The position numbers were made by a program, and so were the translations under genes. Below are positions 22,950 to 34,361 of a DNA stretch of 64,000 bases, piece after piece. Positions within the stretch are counted from its first letter, which is position 1, and each line of letters starts with the position of its first letter. Source of the DNA: Antilocapra americana (lineage: Eukaryota; Chordata; Mammalia; Artiodactyla; Antilocapridae); assembly GCA_007570785.1 (NCBI GenBank), contig ML664199.1, forward strand, positions 22,651,907-22,715,906. The letters run 5' to 3'. The notes beneath the pieces were generated by a model. That model ran no database searches. It was given only the letters and a program-made list of their open reading frames with translations, and was not told where the DNA came from.

Positions 22950-23105
22950 GAAATGTAAAATGCTGGAACTATAAAGAATCCTTGTACATGTTACAGATAG
23001 GAAAACTGAGGCTCAGAGAAGTTAAGTGATCTATGCAAGGTCACACAATCAGTGGCAGAGCTGGGACTAGAACTCTTCCTATCACAATGCGATGCCTTCC
23101 AATTG
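22950..23105 (-). mobile_element. MIR-type SINE
   Basis: 'aaactgaggctcagagaagt', 'caaggtcacacaatcagtgg' and 'cagagctgggactagaac' are conserved MIR words on the reverse strand. Confidence 0.75.
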
Positions 23106-23266
23106 AAAAGATTGCTTTTCCTTATTCTTTGATTTCACAATCTCAGTGTGATGCATTTCTATGGATGGAGTAGATTACAATGTCATAATTATTTTTTTTA
23201 ATTGTGAAATTCAAAAGTCACTTGCATAACTGTCATGGTAGAGAGTAGGAGGATATTTACAGATGC

Positions 23267-23306
23267 AAAAAAAAAATATATATATATATATATATACATA
23301 TATATT
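23267..23306. repeat. A-run followed by (TA)n microsatellite
   Basis: Ten A residues lead into about 15 TA units, broken once by ACA. It is likely polymorphic. Confidence 0.9.
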
Positions 23307-24258
23307 CAGCAGCAAAGGATCCTCCTGGTAGTTAATAGTATTCATCTATGCTACATGCTGGAATTTGAAGCCAGAACACCCTTAGAGAAAGAAAACCTAA
23401 GACCAACATGTGACTGCACGTTAAGCCATGCTCAATGGAAGCAAAACACCAGTCTATCTTAGGGCACCAATCAAGACCAAGGGCTTAGCAGACAAAAGTA
23501 ATGCAGGGCAAGACTGAAAGGAGAAGAAAAGCCCAAAAGAGACAGCTGCTGGGTCAAATCTACTGAGCTCCCCCTGTTGGAGAGACCCAGAAGGCACAGC
23601 CTACACAGAGGGAAAATCAGGAAACACAATTCTCCAAAACACAATTCAATACAAATGTAAGGGGCCTCCCTGGAGTTAAGGTTAAGGGGCAGATGAGAAT
23701 GGCTAAAAGTATCAGGCACTAACATTTTGCTTAACTTATGCCAAAGATAAAAGTGGTAAGAGTCCTCTCGTTATAATTTCCTTGAGGACTTCAGCCATTT
23801 CCAGTGCATCATTTGAATCAATTCTCTAGTTTTCTGTTGCTGGTGGAAAGCAGTTACTCCCTTGTTCCCCAAAATTTCTTACAGACATTCTGCTAGAGGA
23901 ACCCAGCAAAGGGTTTAAAAGCCATTCACACTGTGGTCTTTGAAAATGTCCTGCCCCTTAGTTGTTCAGTGTACAAACTTTCAACTCTATGTGGCAGTTC
24001 TCCTTTGACATCTTGAGTCATGAAATGCAGACACAGGAACTATCTGGGATCTGATGATGATGTAAGACTCATCTGTCTCATTCCAGCATCTAAACAAAAG
24101 CATATCTCTTTCTCTTTGGCCAGGATTTGGGTTTCTGATCTCTACTTTCCAATGCTGAAAAGAATATGGGGCTAGCTAACTAGAAAAAGATCTTTCTTCA
24201 GAAGTAGGTAAAAAGTACATATTTAAAGTTTAAGGAAAAGAAACCACACTGGGATATA
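23307..24258. other. Unassigned single-copy stretch
   Basis: I recognise no gene, repeat or exon-like frame in these 950 bp. Confidence 0.45.
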
Positions 24259-24403
24259 TTAGATTGGTACAAAGGTAATTGCAGTTTTGAACCATTCATT
24301 ATAACTAGGCTCAAACATATCTTTATTAATCAAAATAGGAACCACTATAATCAACACATTTTTGCCAATGAGAAATAAGTTTGTTTATTCCTATAGCATA
24401 AAA

Positions 24404-25061
24404 CGCATGCTATTTCATGGGAAACAGATGGGGAAACAGTGGAAACAGTGTCAGACTTTATTTTGGGGGGCTCTAAAATCACTGCAGATGGTTATTGCAG
24501 CCATGAAATTAAAAGACACTTGCTCCTTGGAAGAAAGTTATGACCAACCTAGAGAGCATATTGAAAAGCAGAGACATTACTTTGCCAACAAAGGTCCCTC
24601 TAGTCAAGGCTATGGTTTTTCCAGTAGTCATGTATGGATGCGAGAGTTGGTCGGTGAAGAAAGCTGAACGATGAAGAACTGATGTTTTTGAACTATGGTG
24701 TTGGAGAAGACTCTTGAGAGTCCCTTGGACTGCAAGGAGACCCAACCAGTCCATCCTAAAGGAGATCAGTCCTGGGTGTTCATTGAAGGACTGATGTTGA
24801 AGCTGAAACTCAAATACTTTGGCTTCTTCATGTGAAGAGTTGACTCATTGGAAAAGACCCTGATGCTGGGAAGGATTGGCAGCAGGAGGAGAAGGGGATG
24901 ACAGAGGATGAGATGGCTGGATGGCATCACCGACTCAATGGCCATGGGTTTGGGTGGACTCCGGGAGTTGGTGATGGACAGAGAAGCCTGGCATGCTGCA
25001 ATTCATGGAGTCGCAAAGAGTCGGACATGACTAAGCGACTGAACTGAACTGAACTAAACTG
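24404..25061 (+). mobile_element. BovB LINE inserted in mariner copy 1, 11-bp TSD
   Basis: 658 bp of BovB 3' end with the diagnostic (GAACT)n-like terminus at 25041-25061. The direct repeats atagcataaaa at 24393-24403 and 25062-25072 are perfect. Mariner copy 2, which is uninterrupted, reads straight through this point ('gcagcataaaaatccatg'), proving the insertion. Its ORF2 remnants are broken. Confidence 0.95.
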
Positions 25062-25276
25062 ATAGCATAAAAATCTGTACTTCAGAATTTGACACATTCT
25101 TGGAAAGCATTTTCTGCCTCCTGCTGGTTGTAGAAGCATTTTCCCTGCAAAAAGTTGTCAAGATGCTTGAAGAAGTGGTAGTCTGTTGGTGAGAGGTCAG
25201 GTAAATATGGCAAATGAGGCAAAACTTCATAGCCCAGTTCATTCAAGTTTCGAAGCATTGGTGGTGTGACATACAG

Positions 25277-25564
25277 TCAGGCATCGTTGTGCAAAAAAGT
25301 TGGGCCCTTTCTATTGACCAATGCTAGCTGCAGGTGTTGCAGTTTTTGGTGCATCTCAGTAACTTGCAGAGCATACTTTTCAAATGCAACAGTTTTGCTT
25401 GCATTCAGAAAGTTGTAGTGGATCAGATGGGCAGCAGACCACCAAACAGTGACAATGACTTTTTTTGGTGCAATTTTGGCTTTGGGAAGTGCTTTGGAGC
25501 TTCTTCTCAGTCCAAACACTGAGCTGGTCATTGCCAGTTGTTGTATAAAATCAGTTTTTGTCAC
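25277..25564 (-). pseudogene. Mariner transposase remnant (catalytic core part)
   Basis: A 95-codon open piece of a mariner (IS630/Tc1/mariner superfamily) transposase. It contains PKKVIVTVWWSA and the region up to the second catalytic aspartate, where the usual HDNA reads HNDA before a stop. The N-terminal helix-turn-helix part lies in other frames further right. It is a fossil with no functional DDD triad in one frame. Confidence 0.85.
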
Positions 25565-26220
25565 ACATCACAATTCAACCAAGAAATGGTTTGTTGTTGT
25601 GTAGAATAAGAGAAGACTACACTTCAAAATGGTAATTTTTTTGATTTGTGGTTAGCTCATGAGGTACCCACTTACCAAGCTTTTTAACCTTTCTAATTTG
25701 CTTCGAATGCCAAATGACCATAGAATGATCAACACTGAGTTCTTTGGCAATTTCTTGTGTAGTTGTAAGAGGATCAACTTCAATGATGGGTCTCAACTGT
25801 CACTAGCAACTTCCTATAGCCAGCCACTGCACTCCTCATCTTTAAGTTTCTCCTTGGCAAAACTTCTTGAACCACCACTGCACTGTACATTTGTTAGCAG
25901 TTCCTGGGCCAAATGCATCGTTGATGTTGTGAACTGTCTCCACTGCTTGCTTTATGACCCATTTTGAACTCAAATAAGAACATCACTCAAATTTGCTTTT
26001 TGTCTAACATCATTTCGCTAGTCTAAAATAAATATAAAATAAACAGCAAGCAATAAGTCATTAGCAAAAATAAAGTGAGAAGTGTGCATTAAAATTATTT
26101 ATAACATAACCACATTTATTTAAGAACATATTCCAATATCAAGTGGCAAAGTTCAACAATGCAAAACCCCACATGATTAATTCTGCAACAACCTAATAAG
26201 TATATTTGTGTATTTGTGTA

Positions 26221-26580
26221 TCAGTCAGGATGGGTTAGATTATAGTGCCTTTGTTTAAAAAAAAAAAAAAAAAAAACAAGACTTCAGTGGCATAAAACTA
26301 CAAAGGTTTATTTCTTGTCCACACTCTATACCCATGACAGATCACCCGGGGCCTCTCACTACAAGATCCAAGCTCATGAAGCAGCTACAACTGGAAATTT
26401 TACCAGCAAAATTGACAGAAGGCAAAGAGAATACTAGGTTCTCATAGCTTTCATCTGGAGGTGACACACATCGGCTTTAGTTAACATTTACTGACCAAAG
26501 TCAGTCACGTACCAGTGGCTGGGAAGCAGAATTCTTCCCACAAGGAGGGATACTGGCAATTGGCAGATAACTAGTCTTTC
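26221..26580. mobile_element. Old interspersed repeat, family not named
   Basis: The words 'cttcagtggcataaaactac', 'aaaggtttatttcttgtcca' and 'ggaggtgacacacatcggct' recur in many mammalian loci as an old LTR/LINE-derived repeat. An A-run lies at 26256-26276 inside it. I could not fix the family name or orientation. Confidence 0.4.
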
Positions 26581-29390
26581 ACAGTATGGAAAGAAGAGGT
26601 TTCAGAGAGGCTAATCTAGGAAGAAGGTGGCCTACTACAGGGGGCAGGAACTGTTTCTATGCTGTCATTTATTCATCCGTGTTTCACTCGCCTGGCATCA
26701 GGCAGTGGTGCTGCAGCGCCTGTGCCCCACCCACGAGGCTCCGGGGCCTGCCAAAGAGGCACTCCCATATCTCACCAGAAGGACCTAGTGAGGAAGCAGG
26801 AAAGCATCTGGGATCAGAAGGGAAACGAGAGGAGGACACGGCCTTAACCAGGAGAGGTGGGACCAATCACAGAACTCTGAACAAATAAGCAGGTCAGGCC
26901 TCAGCAAGAACGTACAAAATCTTGCTGAACAAGGCAAGAGGAAACCTGCAAGGGATTAGCAGAGGGTGGAAGATGAAGGAGAGTCCAGTGAACAACAGTG
27001 AGCACAGCACTGAGGGATGTTTGAGGAAGGGGGACGACATCAGAGAAGACGCAGGGTCTGAATCGAGGCCTGTCCCCAGACGTCAGCCATCCGCCGCCCT
27101 CAGGTAGGATCCTGCAAACGCAGATGCCTCGCCACACTCACCAGCAGACCAGTGCTTCCTGGAGAAGCTGTGGGTCACTCCACAACCCAGCCACCCCTCT
27201 GGGACAGTCACCATCTTCCTCTCCCTTTCCCATCTTGAATGGCAATTAGGAGAAGGTTAACTGAGTGTCTTTCTCCCAGGAATCCTCTTCCACTTTTCAA
27301 AATCACAGCGTTAGCAAAAGAAAATCCCAGCTTAGGCTAACAGGTAGGAGCGTGGTGCGGCCCTGGGAGCTGCTGTTGGAAGTGGGGAGATTGGGCGAAT
27401 CTTCCCAGCGGGAGGTTAATACTCATCGTTCGGAGTTGCAGCTGAGGCCCATTTGAGTGACAGGCAGCCGGGAGCTGAAAGAACCGCTCGGATCCCAGAA
27501 CTGCTGGCATGCGGGCTTGAAAGAGATTTATTTCAGGATAATTAGCTGGGAGTATTAAAGGTGGCCAGAAAGATCTGCAATTACTGTTTAGCAAACAGAA
27601 AGGAGACACACATGCATTAAAAATAAAGTCAAAAATCAAATTAAAAAGACCCAAATTTTTCTCCACTTGAAAGTTGTTAAATAACTGGAAAAAAAAAAAA
27701 GTCAAGCAACTAAGCAACTTTATTGTATTCAGCACACATGCAAAAGTGTCAGAGAGGAAACAAGGGAAAGAATAGAGTCTTGGGTGCATAGCTGATGGGA
27801 AAAATACTCCCTGCAAGGCTGGGTATTTGGGTGTGCAGAATCTTATGACAAATTGTTCTTGTATCAAAAGGGAACTTTCCGTACCTCATTTCTTTGCTGC
27901 TTCCTTTTACCGACACAAAAAGACCCATGCCAACCAGCGTTCCTTCAGCTTAGAAAAAAATCAACTCAAATCAAATCATACTAAAGTGCAACTAGTTGAA
28001 ACAAGAAGTTTGACAATTCCTTGGTATTTGTAAAGCACATATGAAAGAAAGAGGAAGGGAGGGAGGAAAGCAAGGGAAGTAAGACCAGCTCCTTCACCCT
28101 CTGTGCCAGGCCTTCGCCCTCCGCCCTCCGGGGCCAGAGGAACTGACCCCTCCTCAGCTCCCACAGTCAGAGGGCTGCGGTATTTAACCCTCTCCCTTTC
28201 CACTTATCCACTCTGGTTGGAGACAAGGTTTTCCGAAAAGGAAGACAGCACTTTTGCACCTCATTTTATCATGAGGGGACCAAGTACAAAATTTTCTAAG
28301 ACATCCCTGTCAGGGAGAGCCTTGTTCCTGAATTGGGACAGTCACAATGAGTAGCATCTTCCTCTCCAGGTCTGGGAACTAATGTTAGTCAGAGGGGTCA
28401 AGAGAGCCTCCTCCCTTCATGCTGTTTCACGCTGGAGCAGCCCAAGGAGGGGACCAAAAGGTTCCCATCCACCCTCCAAATTCACTCACTGGAGATGCAT
28501 TCATTCCTTAGCTTTTAAATGTTTACTCTCAGGTGTTTCCCCATAAACAGGCTCCTTGGAGAACAGACCTTCAAGCTTTTATGAGCTAAAGTCTGGGTCC
28601 AGAGTCTTTCAAAAGCCTTCAGAAATAAATGTCAGGCCCTGGCAGAGGGATCTAAGTAGAGAAAGGTGTGTGAGGAAGGCAGGGCCACCTCCCAGGTTCT
28701 ACCTTTTCCCATCTGCTCAAGTGTGAACACCACACTAACTGCTCACTGAGGCTGGCAGCTTTACAAAGAAAGACCAAGTCTCTGACCATGTGTGTTTACA
28801 TCTTGTTGAAAAGATGTGTAAAATTTTAAAATACATAAAACAATGCTTTATATCATTTATGGAAATATATATATAGTAGACGTCCAAAAGTATTCAGGGT
28901 AATGATATATACAAGCTTGTCAAAGGACTGGAGCCTGCGACTTTAGCTCTGTCAAGTCTTTATTCTTTACAAAAGGTAATAATTCCAATGGGAAATAAGG
29001 AAAGGTAAACAGGTGGAGAATAACTAATAAAGGGAAGTCTGCTCTGCTACACACTCATGTGTTCCAAGGAAGGTATGGGATTAATCAGGGAATATTTTGT
29101 TCCCATAGACAAAAAGCCTTCATCTCTTATGACTCCCCAAATTAAGCCGCCAGGCCTGATTTCTCACCCTATGAGGTCCTGTGGCTACAGAGAGGAGTCT
29201 CTTGTTCTTCAGGTCTCACTTTCTTCATAAGATCATAGACTCCAGCAGGGACAACGGTTTCTTCTGTCTACTCTGTATTCCCCACCGAGCCCATCACAGA
29301 GCTGGACTCCTGTGGGCATGTGAAAGTAGAAGAGGATTCTGGGAGGAGATGAGGCTCAGTTTTCCAGGCAATTAGGAATAACTGCTCAAC
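26580..29390. other. 2.8 kb of mostly single-copy DNA
   Basis: No repeat was recognised apart from short A-runs. GC content and CpG are locally raised at 26680-27110 and 28100-28200 without reaching island density. Candidate conserved non-coding sequence at 27470-27620 is listed separately. The long reverse frame at 27337-27867 runs through A/T-rich sequence and shows no domain. Confidence 0.45.
27470..27620. promoter_or_regulatory. Candidate conserved non-coding element
   Basis: Repeat-free AT-rich block with homeodomain-like 'aggataattagctggg', 'tctgcaattactgtttagc' and 'tatttcaggataatta'. Base composition and motif density resemble distal enhancers. Conservation cannot be tested here, so this is inference only. 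Confidence 0.25.
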
Positions 29391-29394
29391 ATTA

Positions 29395-29640
29395 AAGGAT
29401 GTTCACTAGGGCATTGTTTATAATAAGAAACAATGGAAACAATCTAAATATCAATAGGAGATTGTATGAGTTAAGACATACAAGTAATATGGAACATTTT
29501 ATAGAATATTTGAATGAGATAGAATTGGAAAGCTATTCAAGATGTAGTAAGTGAAAAATCTAAGTTCTACTTTAAAGACTTTAGTACTCAAAAACTAAAC
29601 ATTTACATTTTTCATAGAAATGATATCATTTATATTTATT
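29395..29640 (+). mobile_element. Old L1M 3'-ORF2 fragment
   Basis: 'gatgttcactagggcattgt', 'tataataagaaacaatgg', 'aacaatctaaatatcaatag' and 'gaaagctattcaagatgtag' reproduce the old L1 ORF2 end in order. Confidence 0.7.
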
Positions 29641-29680
29641 TATAATTTATACTTATATAGCTGGAGAGCTGTATATATAA

Positions 29681-30929
29681 CTAGGTTGGTGCAAACATAA
29701 TTACGTTAGTGAATTTTAAATCATTATAACTAGGCTCAAACACACCTTTATTAATCAAAATAGGAACTTTTCAAATCAACACCTTGATTGTATGAGAAAC
29801 AAGTTTGTTTATTCCTGCAGCATAAAAATCCATGCCTCAGGATTCAGTGAACTCTTGGAAAGCATTTTCTGCACCCTGCCAGTTGTGGAAGCATTTTCCT
29901 GCAAAAAGTTGTTGTGATGCTTGAAGAAGTGGTAGTCAGTTGGCAAGAGGTCAGGTGAATATGGTGGATGAGGTTAAACTGCATAGTCCAATTCATTCAA
30001 CTTTCGAAGCATTCGTTGTGCAACATGTGGTCAGTCGTTGTTGTGCAGAAGAACTGGACCCTTTCTGTTGACCAATGCCGGCTACAGGCACTGCAGTTTT
30101 TAGAGCATCTCATCGATTTGCTGAGCATACTTCTCAGATGTAATGGTTTTGCTGGGATTCAGAAAGTATAGTGAATCAGATGGGAGCAGACCACCAGTGA
30201 ACTTGACCTTTGTTTGGTGCTAGTTTGGCTTTGGAAAGTGCTTTGGAGCTTCTTCTAGATCCAATCACTGAGCCAGTTGTCACCAGTTGTCATATACAAT
30301 CCACTTTTTGCCGCATGTCACAATCTGATCAAGAAACAGTTCACTGTTGTTGTGCAGAATAAAAGAAGACAACAATACTTCAAAATTATTGTTTTGATTT
30401 GCAGTCAGTTCATGAGGCACCCACTTATCCAGCTTTTTCACCTTCCTGATCTGCTTCAAATGCCAAATGACCATACAGTGGTCAACACTGAGTTCTTTGA
30501 CAACTTCTGTAGCTGTAAGAGGATCAGATTCAATGATGGCTCTCAATTGTTGTTGTCAAGTTCTAATGGCCAGCCTCTATGCTCCTCATTTTTAAGTCTC
30601 TCCTTTACAAAACTTCTTGAACCACCACTCCACTGTACATTCGTTAGCAGTTCCTGGCTCAAAAGCATTGGTGATGTTGCCAGTTGTCTCCATTGCTTTA
30701 TGACTTATTTTGGATACAAGTAAAATCATTCATATTTGTTTTTTGTCTAATATCATTTCCCTGGCTCAAAATAAATATAAACAGCAAATAATAAGTCATT
30801 AGCAAAAATAAAAGTGAGAAATATACATTAAAATGGTGTATAACATAACCACATTTGTTTAGAATGTATTCCAATATCACACAGCAAATTCCAACACTGA
30901 AAACCGCAATTACTTTTGCACCAAACTAA
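29681..30929 (-). mobile_element. Mariner DNA transposon copy 2, uninterrupted
   Basis: 1,249 bp bounded by 'ctaggttggtgcaaacataa' and the complement of 'acttttgcaccaaactaa'. TA follows at 30930-30931; the left TA has mutated to AA. The - strand carries decayed transposase over most of its length. It aligns with copy 1 throughout and in the same orientation. It is fossil and probably non-mobile. Confidence 0.9.
30280..30546 (-). pseudogene. Mariner transposase remnant (HTH to first catalytic Asp)
   Basis: An 88-codon open piece with the helix-turn-helix region (about residues 1-35, IIESDPLTATEVVKEL then VIWHLKQI), the WVPHEL mariner linker (residues 42-47) and the segment around the first catalytic residue. 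That residue is Gly instead of Asp (IVTCGKKW where the family has CDEKW), so catalysis is lost even before the flanking stops. Confidence 0.9.
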
Positions 30930-30931
30930 TA

Positions 30932-31480
30932 ATATCTGTCATCATTTGACTTACATCATCACATTTCCAAACCCTGTGTTGTGCCAAGGTTCCAGAGTCA
31001 TACAAAACAAAACTTTGCACATGGCCCCTGCGGCCACTGATCTGCTCTGGTCATTACATTATCCAAACACACAGAAACTGCTGCATCATCTCTGGGAGAG
31101 AGAAGAACCTCCTTGGGCACATGAGACAATGTATGCACCCTCTCCCTGCTTAAGGAAAAAGTGAAGGTGTGGACAAAGTCTCACCCCATAGAACCTATCC
31201 TTAATCTTAGGGCATCTCCCTACCTAAATATCTCAGAACTTCTGCCTCTTTTCCCATCCTCTACTGCCTCCAAATCCAAGTAAAAATTCTACCAAGTCCC
31301 TGGAGCTTTCAGAGAGGATGGAGGCAAACAATTTCTGCTTTGACTTTATAATACAAAGCTGGCTCCTTCATGAAACTGAGAGAAGATAATAAAATAGAAA
31401 TGGAACATGAATTAGTATCCCAGTAATTCTCCTGCTACGGATGGATGGATTGATGAAAGGATAGGATAGAATAAAACAGA
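30932..31480. other. Unassigned single-copy stretch
   Basis: No recognised gene or repeat. Confidence 0.4.
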
Positions 31481-31984
31481 GTATTAGTCAGGATTCTCCA
31501 GAGAAATATAACCAACAGGATGTGGAGAGAGAAAAAGAGACAGAGATTATGGGTAGTTGGTTCATGAGACTGGGGAAGTTTGGTAAGCCCCAAAGTTAAA
31601 GGGCAGGCCAGCAGCCTGGAGACTCAGGGAAGAGCTGCAATTAGAATCTAAAGGCAGTTTGCTGGCATATACTTCTTCCAGGGAGATCAGTTTTTATTCT
31701 ATCAAGGACTTCAACTGGTTGAAGGTCCATCCACATTGGTGTGGTGGTGATGGTTTAGTTGCTAAGTTGTATCCAACTCTTGTGACCCCATGGACTTAGC
31801 CCACCAAGTTCTTCTGTCCATGGGATCACCACATCATGGAGGGTAATTTACTTTACTGGAAGCCCACCAATTTGAATGTTATTCTCATCCAAAAAATACC
31901 TTCACATAACATACATAACAATGTTTCACCAACTATCTGTGCACTGTGACCCAGTCAAGTTGATGCATAAAATTAACTATTACA
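31480..31984 (-). mobile_element. Old LTR-like relic, second copy of the 3265-3710 family
   Basis: Begins 'gtattagtcaggattctcca' and ends 'gtcaagttgatgcataaaat', the reverse of the 3265-3710 relic. A Bov-A fragment splits it at about 31740-31827. It is non-coding. Confidence 0.6.
31740..31827 (-). mobile_element. Bov-A SINE fragment
   Basis: 'ttagttgctaagttgtatcc', 'tgaccccatggacttagcc' and 'cttctgtccatggg' are the reverse Bov-A 3' part. It is short and lacks its head. Confidence 0.8.
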
Positions 31985-32094
31985 GATAAACAGATAGGTA
32001 GGGAGACAGACAAAAAGATAGGCATATAGCTACAGAAATACATTATAGATAGAAACAGAGATAATGATATAGATGAGATATATATACAGACAGA
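31980..32094. repeat. Degenerate GATA/GACA simple repeat
   Basis: Interrupted runs such as gataaacagatagg, gacagacaaaaagatagg and gatatagatgagatatata. This low-complexity tract became the BovB target immediately to its right. Confidence 0.8.
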
Positions 32095-32924
32095 AATGTG
32101 AAATGCCAGGCTGAATGCAGTACAAGGTGGAATCAAGATTGCCAGGAGAAATATCAATTACCTCAGTATGCAGATGACACCACGTCATGGCAGAAAGTGA
32201 AGAAGAACTAAAAAGCCTCTTGATGAAAGTGAAAGAGGAAAGCTTAAAATTCAACATTCAAAAAACAAAGATCATGGCATCCAGTCCCATCAATTCATGG
32301 CAAATAGCTGGTGAAACAATGGGAACAGTGAGAGACTTTATTTTCTTGGGCTCCAAAATCACTGCGGATGGTGACTGCAGCCATGAAATTAAAAGACACT
32401 TGCCTCTTGGAAGAAAAGCTATGACCAACCTAGACAACACATTAAAAAGCAGAGACATTACTTTGCCAACAAAGTTTATCTAGTCAAAGCTATGGTTTTT
32501 CCAGTAGTCATGTTTGGATGTGAGAGTTGGACCATAAAGAAAGCTGAGTGCTGAAGAACTGATGCTTTTGAACTGTGGTGTTGGAGAAGACTCTTGAGAG
32601 TACCTTGGACAACAAAGAGATCTAACTAGTCAATCCTAAAGGAAATCAGTCCTGAATATTCATTGGAAGGACTGATGCTGAAGCTGAAGCTCGAATATTT
32701 TGGCTACCTGATGAGAAGAACTGACTCCTTAGAAAAGACCCAGATGCTGGAAAGATTGAAGGCAGGAGGAGAAGGGGATGACAGAGGATGAGATGGTTGG
32801 ATGGCATCACTGACTCAAGGCACATGAGTTTGAGCAAGCTGCAAGAGTTGGTGATGGACAGGGAAGTCTGGCATGCTGCCATCCATGGGGTGGCAAAGAG
32901 TCAGACATGACTGAGCGACTCAAC
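32095..32924 (+). mobile_element. BovB LINE with 12-bp TSD
   Basis: 830 bp of BovB from the YADD-adjacent region ('cagatgacacc' at about 32170) to 'gactgagcgactcaac'. The direct repeats tatacagacaga at 32083-32094 and 32925-32936 are perfect. A 98-codon remnant frame (32187-32483) keeps IQKTKIMASSPINSW and ITADGDCSHEIKR. It is otherwise broken. Confidence 0.95.
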
Positions 32925-33284
32925 TATACAGACAGAGACCCAAATGATAGAGACATATGGTCTCTGGAAGGATACACTCCCACAGTGGTTACTCAAGGAA
33001 GAACCGGGAATATATTTCTTAATTGTTTAAATTTTTACAACGAAAATGTACTAATATATTATTTGTGGGTGTGTGTTTACTTTTTTCAAGAAATAAAGAT
33101 TCTGGAGGGAAGAAAGGGAAAAGAACACTATTTATGTCTTCAGATTGCCGACAAAGGAACTCAGCTCTCCTTGGCTGCTTCTCTGCAGAAGAGGGTTCGC
33201 ACTGCCACCACCCCTCAGACACACTGTGAGGCACTGGGTGGAGAGACGTGAACACAGCAGAGCAAGCCGTCAACTCACGGAATC

Positions 33285-33415
33285 TACAATCATATCATTT
33301 AATTCCAAGTCAACACTGTGAGGCAGGTATTAAGCCCTAATATTACAGATGAGAAAACCTGGACTACGTGATGTTAAGAAAATGTCCCTAGGTCACACGT
33401 ACGTTCATCTTCAAA
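33285..33415 (-). mobile_element. MIR SINE
   Basis: 'catttaattccaagtcaaca', 'ctgtgaggcaggtattaa', 'attacagatgagaaaacctg' and 'ccctaggtcacacg' follow the reverse MIR order. Confidence 0.75.
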
Positions 33416-34055
33416 TCTCATGCTCCTCTTTGGAGGAACACCGAACTGCCTCTGCAAAGGGAGTCTGTGTCTTAGAAATGAGCACAACCACCAGGATGCC
33501 CTTTTTTCAAAGAGATTTCCACTTCCCTCCAGCAGCCCAGATAAACTTTCCGTTGCCTGCAGACCCTGGCCGAGGCTGGCAGCGGCTTCATCATAGGCGT
33601 GCCAAACGCAAATAAAGTTCGAAGGACAAACGCAGCCAGAAAGCATCAGAGGTTTCTATCCAGCTTCCAGACTTATTATTTCTTATTATTTCTTGAGAGC
33701 GTCCACTGCTCTTTTAAAAACAAGGGGCCTATTCTGTGAGCCACTCAATGGTCTATTTTAAACTCGTGGGCTGTGTTTGTTTACGTTCAATTCCAGGCCT
33801 TGCCCTTTGCAAGAAACCGTCACTGGCATTGCGCAGAAAGCCAGTGGAGACTGCCATATCACTGTTTACAGCTTTCTCACTTAAAGGAAAGGGGTGGAAA
33901 TCGAATATTTGCAATTGTCCCAATTCTGAGAGGGCCCTGGAGAAGACAGATGGTGCCAAGCCAGCGAGTCTAAGAATTCCTGGGGCAGCAGTGAGTGCTA
34001 GGTAGGTGCTGAAATGGAAGAGAGAAAGATGCTGACGCCAAGGAAAAGAATAAAT
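33415..34055. promoter_or_regulatory. Repeat-free block with candidate conserved elements
   Basis: No repeat was recognised. CpGs persist at 33550-33640 ('ccgaggctggcagcgg', 'aggcgtgccaaacgc', 'aagttcgaaggac'). 33740-33960 mixes AT-rich words ('ggaaatcgaatatttgcaat') with retained CpGs. This pattern suits a distal regulatory element but remains inference. Short frames here show no domains. Confidence 0.25.
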
Positions 34056-34057
34056 GT

Positions 34058-34195
34058 GTTCATTTATCCAACGAATACTGAGCACTAACTAAGTGCCAGG
34101 CACTGATCTAAGTACTTGAATACAACAATGAACAAAACAAAGAAGTTACCCTCTGGGAATATACATTCTAGTGAGAGGAAGTTGACAATAATCAA
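34058..34195 (-). mobile_element. L2 3'-end fragment
   Basis: 'gtgttcatttatccaacgaa', 'agtgccaggcactgatctaa', 'acaatgaacaaaacaaag' and 'acattctagtgagagg' are the L2 3' end read backwards. Confidence 0.8.
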
Positions 34196-34361
34196 TGACT
34201 GATAACATGTTATTTATATTATACCAAGTATAATAAGTTAACAGTAATAGCGTTTTTTATGTCTACACATCATCATGCCTGAGACACCTTCTCTGATCAC
34301 TCAAACCCGCAGAGGTTGTCCTTGAAGTGCCCTGATATTTGTTTTTCAGTACCTTCTTCTC

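Larger units (their letters stand above)
24259..26196 (-). mobile_element. Mariner DNA transposon copy 1, split by BovB
   Basis: Terminal inverted repeats 'ttagattggtacaaaggtaa' (left) and the complement of 'attctgcaacaacctaa' (right) are bounded by TA (24257-24258, 26197-26198). Without the BovB and one duplicate of its target, the element is about 1.27 kb, the normal mariner length. The - strand keeps transposase pieces: WVPHEL near 25654-25671 and a catalytic-core segment at 25277-25564 with KKVIVTVWWSAAHLIHYNFL. The second catalytic region reads HNDA where the family has HDNA. Stops and frame breaks show that it is inactive. It belongs to the cecropia-group mariners related to Hsmar1. Confidence 0.9.

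Noticed and set aside
26580..27120. Possible CpG island/promoter
   Set aside because: CpG and GC are raised but below island density by eye, with no core promoter elements or adjacent exon.
27337..27867. 176-codon reverse frame
   Set aside because: Runs through A/T-rich single-copy DNA and a poly-A tract read as Phe/Lys-rich; no recognisable domain.
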